Assembly (NCBI GenBank): GCA_003250155.1
Contig: QKHE01000094.1
Span: 1-39,488, forward strand
Source: Chloroflexota bacterium
Lineage (GTDB): Bacteria > Chloroflexota > Limnocylindria > Limnocylindrales > CSP1-4
Direction: 5' to 3'
DNA length: 39,488 bases
The notes beneath the pieces were generated by a model that saw only the letters and a program-made list of their open reading frames with translations, searched no databases and was not told where the DNA came from. A program made the position numbers and the translations under genes. Position 1 is the stretch's first letter, and each line of letters opens with the position of its first letter. Positions 1-6,686 of this stretch are shown here, piece after piece.

Positions 1-275
1 GCGTCGAGCAGGTTTCGCACGCCGTGGCGAACGGCTACTTCGTCGGCACGATCAATCGCGTCGGCATCGAGGCCGAGGTCGGCGACGACGACTTCTACGG
101 CCAGAGCTACTTCTGCGACCCGCGCGGCCAGTTCATCGGCTCGGTCGGCTCGCCCTACGACGAGGAGCTGATCGTCCGGGACATGGACCTCGATGTCATC
201 ACCCAGGTTCGCCAGACGTGGCAGTTCTACCGCGACCGCCGGCCCGACGCCTACGACGACCTCGTGCGGCCGTAG
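1..275 (+). CDS. Beta-ureidopropionase / N-carbamoyl amidohydrolase (nitrilase family), C-terminal part
   Basis: This is the C-terminal end of a carbon-nitrogen hydrolase; the gene begins outside the window. The ORF track starts it at an internal GTG (24), but the frame is open to the left edge and reads VEQVSHAVANGYF, which belongs to the conserved core just after the catalytic cysteine region. The visible motifs are ANGYFVGTINRVG, FYGQSYFCDPRG and the tail WQFYRDRRPDAY, typical of beta-ureidopropionase and N-carbamoylputrescine amidase. These enzymes hydrolyse N-carbamoyl-beta-alanine (or similar) to the amine, CO2 and ammonia. A dihydropyrimidinase 1.5 kb downstream on the same strand favours the pyrimidine-degradation substrate. 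The Cys-Glu-Lys triad itself is mostly off-window, so the exact substrate is inferred from context. Confidence 0.85.
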   Translation, partial: VEQVSHAVANGYFVGTINRVGIEAEVGDDDFYGQSYFCDPRGQFIGSVGSPYDEELIVRDMDLDVITQVRQTWQFYRDRRPDAYDDLVRP

Positions 276-314
276 GTTCGACCCGGGTCAGCGCGGCCAG
301 AGGAGGTCGTCCCC

Positions 315-1319
315 ATGCAGTTCGGGTTCACGCTCAAGCCGGAGCACACCTACCACGACACGCTGGAGCTGGCTCGCGTCGCCGAAGCCGGCGGGTTCGA
401 CTACGCGTGGCTGTTCGACTCGCACGTGCTGTGGCGTGACCCGTACCCGCTGCTCACGCTCCTGGCCGAGCACACGACTCGGCTTCGCCTCGGGACCTGC
501 GTCACGAATCCCGGCACGCGCGAGCCGAGCGTCACTGCCTCGGTCCTGGCAACGCTCAACGAGATCAGCGGCGGTCGGATGGATCTCGGCATCGGGCGCG
601 GCGACTCCGCGCGGCGCGTCCTCGGCAAGCCGCCGATTACCCTCGCCAACACGGAGGAGGCGATCCGGGTTATTCGCGAGCTCGTCGAGGGACGGTCGAT
701 CGTCTATGAGGGCACCGAGCTGCAATTCCCATGGACCGGCACGTGGACGCTGCCTGTGTGGGTCGCCGGCTACGGCCCGATGGCCCTCGCCATGACCGGC
801 CGCGTTGCCGACGGCGTGATCCTCCAGCTCGCCGATCCGGATCTCATCCGCTGGTTCGCGGGACAGGTCCGCGAAGCCGCCGCCGGTGCCGGCCGCGACC
901 CGGCCGCGATCCGGGTCCAGGCCGCCGCGCCCCTCCACGTCGCGCCCCGGGATGTCGGCCGCGAGCGCACGCGCTGGTTCCCGGCGCTCGTCTCGAACCA
1001 CGTCGTCGACCTCGTGAACCGGTACCCGCGCGAGCAGCTTCCGGAATCGCTGACCGGCTACATCAGCGACCGGGCCGGCTACGACTACCAGCATCACGCC
1101 GAGGTCGGGTCGGACAACGGCGCGTTCGTGGGCGACGAGGTCACGGACCGGTTCTGCGTGCTCGGCGAAGCGACCGAGGTCATCGACAAGCTCCACGTCC
1201 TGGAGGACGCCGGCGTCGACCAGTTCAACGTCTACCTCATGAGCGGCGATGAGCGCGAGCAGCTCGAGACCATCGGCCGCGAGATTGTCCCGGCGTTCAG
1301 CGGAGCCACCGGCGGATAG
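315..1319 (+). CDS. LLM-class flavin/F420-dependent oxidoreductase of the pyrimidine/hydantoin cluster
   Basis: A 334-residue luciferase-like monooxygenase-fold (TIM-barrel) protein. It starts MQFGFTLKPEHTY, contains the family signature LNEISGGRMDLGIGRGDSARRVLG near residue 80-100, and ends in the usual region that closes the barrel (EDAGVDQFNVYLMSGD). The ATG at 315 has a strong Shine-Dalgarno AGGAGG nine bases upstream. It lies 39 bp after the ureidopropionase stop and is probably in the same transcription unit as that gene and possibly dihydropyrimidinase. Members of this superfamily use FMN or coenzyme F420; I cannot tell which from sequence alone. Its place between ureidopropionase and dihydropyrimidinase suggests a redox step on a pyrimidine or hydantoin-type compound. 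That role is inference. Confidence 0.85.
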   Translation: MQFGFTLKPEHTYHDTLELARVAEAGGFDYAWLFDSHVLWRDPYPLLTLLAEHTTRLRLGTCVTNPGTREPSVTASVLATLNEISGGRMDLGIGRGDSARRVLGKPPITLANTEEAIRVIRELVEGRSIVYEGTELQFPWTGTWTLPVWVAGYGPMALAMTGRVADGVILQLADPDLIRWFAGQVREAAAGAGRDPAAIRVQAAAPLHVAPRDVGRERTRWFPALVSNHVVDLVNRYPREQLPESLTGYISDRAGYDYQHHAEVGSDNGAFVGDEVTDRFCVLGEATEVIDKLHVLEDAGVDQFNVYLMSGDEREQLETIGREIVPAFSGATGG

Positions 1320-1433
1320 CCGCACGCGGGACCTTACGAAGGTCACCGTACGAACGTCAGCCTTGTTGCCGTCCGCCGTCGGGACCACGATTGGCCTCCA
1401 GAGACGACCGGGGATTCAAAGCGGAGGTTGAGC

Positions 1434-1640
1434 GTGTCGATCCTGGCATTCCGTCGACGCGATCCGTGGTGGGCCATGGATGGCCCGGCCGCGCGGCGGG
1501 CACGCCGGCGGAAGCGGATCGTGTCGTTCCTGGCTTTCCTCGTGTCGCTCGCCGCGGTCAGTGGCGCGGCACTCGCCTGGGCTGTCCAGCTCGGGCTCGC
1601 GGAGTCGCTCGGGATTCCCCTTCGGCTCGGCCTCGGCTGA
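1434..1640 (+). CDS. Small single-pass membrane protein, unknown function
   Basis: A 68-residue protein with a very basic N-terminal half (FRRRDPWW, RRARRRKRIV) followed by one hydrophobic helix of about 22 residues (VSFLAFLVSLAAVSGAALAWAV). The basic segment just before the helix predicts that the N-terminus stays in the cytoplasm. I prefer the GTG at 1434 over the track's TTG at 1428, because GCGGAGG ends six bases before the GTG. It lies between the LLM oxidoreductase and dihydropyrimidinase on the same strand. I do not recognise a family. It could help anchor or regulate something at the membrane, but nothing in the sequence shows this. Confidence 0.5.
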   Translation: MSILAFRRRDPWWAMDGPAARRARRRKRIVSFLAFLVSLAAVSGAALAWAVQLGLAESLGIPLRLGLG

Positions 1641-1756
1641 CCCATCCCGCCTGGCGCCGGCCGCCCATCCCCCGCCGACGGCCCATCGCCCGCGCCTGCG
1701 ACTGACCGTCGCATGCCCCCGGGCTCGGGGGTGCTGCCCCGCGTGGACTCGCTCGC

Positions 1757-1762
1757 TACGAT
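1757..1762 (+). promoter_or_regulatory. Possible -10 box for dihydropyrimidinase
   Basis: TACGAT lies 51 bp before the dihydropyrimidinase ATG, in the only sizeable gap between the LLM gene/small membrane protein and hydA. No clear -35 hexamer is visible at the right spacing. A start near 1769 would leave a leader of about 45 bases that contains GGAGG (1799-1803), ten bases before the ATG. Confidence 0.3.
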
Positions 1763-1813
1763 GGTCCCCGACACCCTGCGTCCATCGGCAGTCGACATGG
1801 AGGCCTGCCCGCG

Positions 1814-3211
1814 ATGCGCACCTTGATCAGCAACGGCACGATCGTCACCGCCGAGGGCTCCTATCCCGCGGACGTGCTCATCGATGGCGAGCAGATCGCG
1901 CAGATCGGCGTCGATCTTGCGGCGGCCGGCGTCAGCGCCGATGAGACGATCGACGCGACCGGTCGGTACGTCATCCCGGGCGGCATCGACGTCCACACCC
2001 ACATGGAGCTGCCGTTCGGCGGAACATTCGCCAAGGACACCTTCGAGACCGGCACCCGCGCGGCCGCCTTCGGCGGCACGACGACGATCGTCGACTTCGC
2101 GGTCCAGTCCCGGGGCAAGTCGCTGCGCGAGGGCCTCGACGCGTGGCACGCCAAGGCGGAGGGCAACGCCGTCGCCGACTACGGCTTCCACATGATCATG
2201 AGCGACGTCACCGACGAGACGCTTCGCGAGATGGACCAGCTCGTCGCCGAGGGCGTGCCGGACTTCAAGCTCTTTACCGCCTATCCGGGCGTCTTCTTCA
2301 GCGACGACGGCGCGATCTTCCGGGCGCTGCAGCAGACGGAGAAGAACGGCGGGCTGATCATGATGCACGCCGAGAACGGGCTGGCCATCGACATCGTGGC
2401 CGCTCAATACGCCGAGGGCGGCAAGACCGATCCGTACTACCACGGCGTCGTCCGCTATCCGGTCTTCGAGGGCGAGGCCACGAACCGCGTGATCCGCCTG
2501 GCCGAGGCGGCCGGGGTGCCGGTGTACATCGTTCACCTGTCCGCCCGCGACGCCCTGGAGGAGGTTCGTGCCGCTCGTGATCGCGGCTCGATGGCCTTCG
2601 CCGAAACGTGCCCGCAATACCTGTTCCTCAGCCTCGACGACCTGGGCAACGGGTTCAACGGCGCGAAGTTCGTGTGCTCGCCGCCGCTTCGGCCGAAGGA
2701 CCATTGGGACGAGCTGTGGCGCGGCCTCGTGAAGGACGACCTGCAGGTCGTCTCGACCGACCACTGCCCGTTCGACTTCGAGGGCCAGAAGGAGCTCGGG
2801 CGCGACGACTTCCGCAAGGTCCCGAACGGCCTGCCCGGCGTCGAGGACCGGGTCGACCTGCTTCACGACGGCGGCGTCGTCGGCGGGCGGATCACGCGCG
2901 AGCGGTGGGTCGAGCTGATCGCGACGGCGCCCGCCCGGCTGTTCGGGATGTATCCCCACAAGGGAGCTGTCGCCGTCGGCGCCGACGCCGACCTCGTGAT
3001 CTACGACCCGAATCGCCGGCACACCATCTCGGCCAAGACCCACCACATGGACGTCGACTACTCGTGCTACGAGGGTCGCGAGGTCCAGGGCGGGTCGGAC
3101 GTCGTGCTGAGCCGCGGCGCGGTCATCGTCCGGAACGGCGAGTTCACCGGCCGCAAGGGCGCCGGTCGGTTCGTCAAGCGCACGCCCGCCGACTTCGCGC
3201 GGCTGGCCTGA
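1814..3211 (+). CDS. hydA: Dihydropyrimidinase / D-hydantoinase
   Basis: A 465-residue zinc amidohydrolase that opens the ring of dihydrouracil or dihydrothymine (or 5-substituted hydantoins) to the N-carbamoyl amino acid. All expected metal ligands are visible: the HTH pair (H61, H63), the lysine that becomes carboxylated (K152, in DFKLFTAYPG), H185 (MMHAENG), H241 (VYIVHLSA) and D316 (STDHCPF). Length is normal for the family. The ATG at 1814 has GGAGG ten bases upstream. It follows the nitrilase and LLM genes on the same strand, so the cluster encodes two consecutive steps of reductive pyrimidine breakdown. A pure hydantoinase role is possible, since the family does not separate cleanly by sequence. 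Confidence 0.95.
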   Translation: MRTLISNGTIVTAEGSYPADVLIDGEQIAQIGVDLAAAGVSADETIDATGRYVIPGGIDVHTHMELPFGGTFAKDTFETGTRAAAFGGTTTIVDFAVQSRGKSLREGLDAWHAKAEGNAVADYGFHMIMSDVTDETLREMDQLVAEGVPDFKLFTAYPGVFFSDDGAIFRALQQTEKNGGLIMMHAENGLAIDIVAAQYAEGGKTDPYYHGVVRYPVFEGEATNRVIRLAEAAGVPVYIVHLSARDALEEVRAARDRGSMAFAETCPQYLFLSLDDLGNGFNGAKFVCSPPLRPKDHWDELWRGLVKDDLQVVSTDHCPFDFEGQKELGRDDFRKVPNGLPGVEDRVDLLHDGGVVGGRITRERWVELIATAPARLFGMYPHKGAVAVGADADLVIYDPNRRHTISAKTHHMDVDYSCYEGREVQGGSDVVLSRGAVIVRNGEFTGRKGAGRFVKRTPADFARLA

Positions 3212-3234
3212 CGGGCTTGGCGGAGCGGCGCGCC

Positions 3235-3678
3235 GTGGGCGAGTCTCGCCGGCTCGCCGTCGCGGCGGACGTCGACCGGCTCGCCGAGATCCGGTCGTTC
3301 GTGCGCGATGCGGTCGCCGACTTCGGAGGTTCGAAGCGGCTTGCGGCCGACCTGGTCCAGGCGGTCGACGAGGCGGCCTGCAACGCCATCGTCCATGGCT
3401 ACCGTGGACGGCCGGGCGAGATCGAGGTCGAGGCCGCCGTTCGAGACCGGCGGGTCGAGATCCGCATCCTGGACCGCTGCCCGGTGTTCGACCCCACGAC
3501 CGCGGCAAACCCCGACCCGCGACGGGCACCGAGGCCCACGCGGTCGGGCGGCATGGGCGTCGGGATCCAGTTGCTGCGATCGATGGCCGGCGAGGTGCGG
3601 CATCATGTCCGTCCCGGCGGCGGTAACGTGCTCACGCTGGTGCATGCGATCGATGGGCCTGGCGACGAGGAGGGATGA
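3235..3678 (+). CDS. RsbW-like anti-sigma factor / serine-protein kinase (HATPase_c_2)
   Basis: A 147-residue single-domain GHKL ATPase of the RsbW/SpoIIAB type. The N box is visible as DEAACNAIVHGY (about residue 47-58) and the late glycine box as GGMGVGIQLLRSM (about 104-116). The box usually written DxGxxFDP reads DRCPVFDP here, with cysteine for the first glycine. The start is uncertain: GTG 3235 or TTG 3217, both in frame, only a few bases after dihydropyrimidinase. Its stop overlaps the region just before the STAS gene (one-base gap), so the two are almost certainly translated together. In partner-switching systems such a protein binds a sigma factor or other target and phosphorylates its STAS antagonist. 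No sigma factor gene is adjacent. Confidence 0.85.
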   Translation: MGESRRLAVAADVDRLAEIRSFVRDAVADFGGSKRLAADLVQAVDEAACNAIVHGYRGRPGEIEVEAAVRDRRVEIRILDRCPVFDPTTAANPDPRRAPRPTRSGGMGVGIQLLRSMAGEVRHHVRPGGGNVLTLVHAIDGPGDEEG

Positions 3679-3679
3679 C

Positions 3680-4102
3680 ATGGCGATGACGATCGACGTC
3701 GAGCGCCTCGAGGGCAATCCGCCGCTGGCGGTCGTGTCGCTCGACGGCGAGCTCGACGCGTCGAACTACGAGCGGGTGATCGAGGCCGTTCGGGCGGCCT
3801 ATCAGGACGGCGCCCGCGGCCTGGTCCTCGATCTGGCCAACCTGACCTTCATGGCCAGCTCGGGCCTGTTCGCGCTCCATTCCGCCGTTCGCATCATGCG
3901 CGGTGACACGCCGCCGGACCCGGATGCCGGCTGGGGCGCGCTGCACGAGATGGCAGCGGACCACGACTCGACCGCCTCGAACGTCCGGCTGGCAGGGTCC
4001 CAGGAGGCCATCGCCCGTGTCCTCGAACGGACCGGCATGAGTCGCCTGTTCGGACTGGACGCCACCCGCGACGACGCGATCGCCGCGCTCCAGGGAGCCT
4101 GA
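3680..4102 (+). CDS. STAS-domain anti-anti-sigma factor (RsbV/SpoIIAA-like)
   Basis: A 140-residue STAS protein. The core is LAVVSLDGELDASNYERV at the start, then LVLDLANLTFMASSGLFAL, where the serine in the ASSGL loop is the expected phosphorylation site for the RsbW-like kinase encoded just upstream. The C-terminal half is intact (VLERTGMSRLFGL). There is an insertion after the phosphoserine helix (GDTPPDPDAGWGALHEMA) that makes the protein longer than the usual 100-115 residues. The ATG at 3680 has GAGGAGGG upstream. Gene order kinase, STAS, phosphatase is that of a complete partner switch: the unphosphorylated STAS protein frees the target of the kinase, and the phosphatase resets it. Confidence 0.9.
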   Translation: MAMTIDVERLEGNPPLAVVSLDGELDASNYERVIEAVRAAYQDGARGLVLDLANLTFMASSGLFALHSAVRIMRGDTPPDPDAGWGALHEMAADHDSTASNVRLAGSQEAIARVLERTGMSRLFGLDATRDDAIAALQGA

Positions 4103-4237
4103 CCGACGCCCGACGCCGACCTCTCCGAGCTGGAGGCGGTCATCGGGCCCGAGGCCCTTACCGCTCTCCGAGACGCGGCCTCCCGGCCCGAGGCACAGGC
4201 CCTCCGCGACGCCCTGGACGCTTTCCACGCGGACGTC

Positions 4238-5005
4238 ATGGCACGAGCCGGGGCGCGCTGGCCGATCGAGGAGGAGCTGCTCGTCGCGCAGCGCATCCAG
4301 CGCAGCCTCGTCCAGCTGCCCCGGGTGGAGCTCGACGGCTGGGAGATCGCGAGCGACTACCACCCGGCGCGCGAGATCGGCGGCGACTTCTTCGATGCCT
4401 TCCCGACGGTCGGACCGGACGCTGCCGGCCAGCTGTGCGTCGTCATCGCCGACGTGTCGGGCAAGGGCATCTCCGCAGCCCTGCTCATGGCCTTCCTGCG
4501 GCCGCTCGTCCGGGCCGCGATGGATCACACCGGCGACCCGGTCGAGGCCCTCGAGCGGACGAACCGCATCCTCGTCGACGAGCGTCGCACGGGCATGTTC
4601 GTCACGATGCTCTGCGGGGTCATCGACCCGGCCGCCGGCACGGTTCGAATCGCGAGCGCCGGCCACGAGCCACCGCTGCTCGTGCCGGGCGATGGCTCCG
4701 CAGTTCGCGAGGTCCCGGGCGGCGGTCCGCTGATCGGTCTCTTCGGCCGGCTCGACCTCCGCGAGGAAATCGTCTCGCTGGGCCCCGGTGACGCGCTGGT
4801 GCTCTACACCGACGGGCTGACCGACGCCGCCAAGGCGAACCGGGAGCGGTTCGGCGAGGAGCGGCTCCGGGCGGTCCTGGAGGCGCATCGCGGCGCCGCT
4901 GCCGAGGCGCTCGTTGGCGCGGTCGTCGAGACGATCACGCGCTTCCAGGGCGATGCGCCCGCGGCAGACGACCTCGCGCTGCTCGTGATCCGCCGAGTGC
5001 CCTGA
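4238..5005 (+). CDS. RsbU/SpoIIE-type PP2C serine phosphatase; true start probably upstream
   Basis: The protein has the RsbU linker helix (LLVAQRIQRSLVQLP) and a complete PP2C-type SpoIIE domain. Metal-binding motifs are REIGGDFFDAF, VIADVSGKGISAALLM and LYTDGLTDA, with AADDLALLVIRR at the end. It should dephosphorylate the STAS protein encoded upstream. The ATG at 4238 has no Shine-Dalgarno sequence. In the same frame, 45 codons with almost pure G/C third positions stretch back without a stop to the STAS TGA (4100-4102). They encode a helical, charged segment (LSELEAVIGPEALTALRDA). No ATG, GTG or TTG occurs there, so the start may be a CTG (4130) or other rare codon, or the TGA may be bypassed. 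The catalytic domain call is secure; the N-terminus is not. Confidence 0.85.
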   Translation: MARAGARWPIEEELLVAQRIQRSLVQLPRVELDGWEIASDYHPAREIGGDFFDAFPTVGPDAAGQLCVVIADVSGKGISAALLMAFLRPLVRAAMDHTGDPVEALERTNRILVDERRTGMFVTMLCGVIDPAAGTVRIASAGHEPPLLVPGDGSAVREVPGGGPLIGLFGRLDLREEIVSLGPGDALVLYTDGLTDAAKANRERFGEERLRAVLEAHRGAAAEALVGAVVETITRFQGDAPAADDLALLVIRRVP

Positions 5006-5033
5006 GCGTCGCGGCGTCCGCGGCGTCGCGTCT

Positions 5034-5093
5034 CAGGGCCGCGCCACCGCCGTCAGGGCCGCGCCACCGCCGTCAGGGCCGCGCCACCGCCGT
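5034..5093. repeat. Three perfect tandem copies of a 20-bp unit
   Basis: The unit CAGGGCCGCGCCACCGCCGT occurs three times head to tail, followed by a fourth partial start (CAGGCCTGCG). It fills the gap between the convergent phosphatase and membrane-protein genes and ends at the stop codon of the latter. No spacer, so it is a simple tandem repeat rather than a CRISPR. Confidence 0.9.
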
Positions 5094-5506
5094 CAGGCCT
5101 GCGTCGGCTGGACCGCCGTCGTCGGATCCGAGCCGCCGGACCGGGCTCGGGCGAGAGCGGTCGCCCGGCGCGCGATCGTCAGCGCCAGGAAGGCGATGAG
5201 CAGCGCGTTGACCGGATGGAGCGCGGCAACGTACGGCGCGCCGTCGCGGAGCCATGGCAGGATCGACTGCACGATGCCGAGCACGAGCAGCAGGCCGGCG
5301 AGGCCGACGGTGCCCCCGCCGCGCGCCACGACCGCCGAGACGAGCAGGATGAGCGGACCGAGGTACGCGGCGATGTAGCCGACCTCGATGTGGTAGTTGA
5401 AGCTCGCGGCGCCGAAGACCCCGGCGCCGGCCAGGAAGACCTGGAACGCCACGAGCGCGACGTACAGCCAGGCCAGGGCGGCGAACGTGGTTCGAGCAAG
5501 CTGCAT
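5093..5506 (-). CDS. Four-helix membrane protein, DUF6220-like (copy 1)
   Basis: A 137-residue protein with four predicted membrane helices, starting MQLARTTFAALAWLY. Conserved-looking features are AWLYVALVAFQVFLAGAGVFG, HIEVGYIAAYLGPLI and a C-terminal HPVNALLIAFLALTIARR. I believe this is a DUF6220-type protein, whose function is not known. I start it at the ATG at 5506, since GGAGGG sits seven bases upstream; the track's longer version reads through unrelated sequence. It is paralogous to the next gene (5569-5997) and is the last member of the two-component operon. The two copies may interact with each other or be what the system controls; both ideas are inference. Confidence 0.8.
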   Translation of the reverse strand: MQLARTTFAALAWLYVALVAFQVFLAGAGVFGAASFNYHIEVGYIAAYLGPLILLVSAVVARGGGTVGLAGLLLVLGIVQSILPWLRDGAPYVAALHPVNALLIAFLALTIARRATALARARSGGSDPTTAVQPTQA

Positions 5507-5568
5507 GAGTGAGCCCTCCGCAGTCGAGATGTGGACCGGTCGAGGGTCGCTGCCCGGCCGTCCTTCCG

Positions 5569-5997
5569 TCATCGGCTCGGCGTCCCGTTCCCCTCGGGCA
5601 GATTCGAGGCGGTCTGCGCCAGACGGAGCGCGAGCCAGCCGACGACGAGGGCGTTGACCGCGTGCACGGCGGCCACGCCGGGCGCCACCTCCGCCAGCAG
5701 TGGCAGGAACGTCTGGACCGCGAACAGCACGAGCAGCGCGCCGGCCAGGCGGAGGGCGCGCCTCGACCCTGCGCTGGAGGCCGCCAGCAGCACGAGGATC
5801 GGCGTCAGCCAGCCGTACAGGTACGCAAAGTCCTTGTGCAGGGTCTGCGCCGAGGTCGGGCCGAAGACCCGCACGCCGACGAGGAAGAACTGGATGACGA
5901 TGCAGGCGACGAACAGCCAGGCGGCGACGACGAAGGTTCGCCGCAGCCAAACGTTCGTGCCCCGGCCGGCCGCCCCACGCTCGGCCAGGTCGGTCAT
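5569..5997 (-). CDS. Four-helix membrane protein, DUF6220-like (copy 2)
   Basis: A 142-residue paralogue of the 5093-5506 protein. Matching segments are AAWLFVACIVIQFFLVGVRVFG, DFAYLYGWLTPILVLLAA and the C-terminal VHAVNALVVGWLALRLAQ. Four hydrophobic helices are visible and a small soluble N-terminus of about 20 residues precedes the first. Its ATG overlaps the TGA of the response-regulator gene (ATGA), so the two are translationally coupled. The shared HxVNALL block near the last helix, including a histidine in a membrane segment, is the best candidate for a functional residue. Function unknown. Confidence 0.8.
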   Translation of the reverse strand: MTDLAERGAAGRGTNVWLRRTFVVAAWLFVACIVIQFFLVGVRVFGPTSAQTLHKDFAYLYGWLTPILVLLAASSAGSRRALRLAGALLVLFAVQTFLPLLAEVAPGVAAVHAVNALVVGWLALRLAQTASNLPEGNGTPSR

Positions 5998-6686
5998 CTC
6001 GCGTCGCCGAGGACGGCCCCATCCCGTCGGGCGGCCGGCTCGCTCCCCAGCCCGGCCTCGCGGGCTCGCACGATCGCCTGGGACCGGTCGGCCACCATCA
6101 GCTTCGCGAGGATCGTGCTGACGTGGTTGCGAACCGTCTTGCCGCTGATACCGAGCCGCGCCGCGATCGCGCCATTCGACTCGCCGCGGGCGATCCGGTC
6201 GAGGATCTCCCGCTCACGGGCCGTGAGCTCCGGGAACGGATCCAGCCGGACGCCCGCCGATGCGGCGAAGAATGCCTGGACCCGTCGAGCGACCCCGGCG
6301 CCGAAGATTGCGTCACCGTGGCCGATCGACTCGATCGCCCGCGCGAGCTCTCCCCGATCGGCGTCCTTGAGCAGATACCCGCGCGCGCCGGCCCGCATCG
6401 CGCTGAAGACGGAGTCGTCGTCCTCGAACATCGTCAGAACGAGGACGCCGACGTCCGGCTGGTGGCTCGTGATCGCGCGGGTGGCGTCGATGCCGCTGCG
6501 GCCGGGCATGCCGAGGTCCATGAGCACGACGTCGGGCGCCAGCTTCGCGGCCAGCTGCACCGCCGCGTCTCCGTCCTCGGCCTCGCCGACCAGCTCGACC
6601 CCGGGCAACGAGCCCAGCAGCGTCCGGAGCCCGTCCCGGAAGACGGGGTGGTCATCGGCGATCAGCACGCGCAGGATCTCGTCCAT
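5994..6686 (-). CDS. NarL/FixJ-type response regulator
   Basis: A 230-residue regulator with an N-terminal receiver domain (acidic pocket IADDHP, phosphoacceptor D57 in VVLMDLGMPG, conserved lysine in GYLLKDA) and a C-terminal LuxR-type helix-turn-helix (ELTAREREILDRIARGESNGAIAARLGISGKTVRNHVSTIL). Its start overlaps the histidine-kinase stop and its stop overlaps the start of the membrane-protein gene, so it is the second gene of a tightly coupled four-gene operon. It should be phosphorylated by the adjacent kinase and bind DNA as a dimer. Targets are not shown by the sequence; self-regulation of the operon is plausible. Confidence 0.95.
   Translation of the reverse strand: MDEILRVLIADDHPVFRDGLRTLLGSLPGVELVGEAEDGDAAVQLAAKLAPDVVLMDLGMPGRSGIDATRAITSHQPDVGVLVLTMFEDDDSVFSAMRAGARGYLLKDADRGELARAIESIGHGDAIFGAGVARRVQAFFAASAGVRLDPFPELTAREREILDRIARGESNGAIAARLGISGKTVRNHVSTILAKLMVADRSQAIVRAREAGLGSEPAARRDGAVLGDAR

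Noticed and set aside
24-275. 83-residue protein starting at GTG 24 as a complete small gene
   Set aside because: The frame is open to the window edge and the residues before the GTG continue the nitrilase motif, so it is a cut gene.
1343-3529. 728-residue minus-strand ORF
   Set aside because: It is antisense to dihydropyrimidinase and its neighbours and shows low-complexity Arg/Pro/Asp composition without motifs.
5034-5093. Three 20-bp direct repeats considered as a CRISPR remnant
   Set aside because: There are no spacers between the copies and no cas genes; it is a plain tandem repeat.
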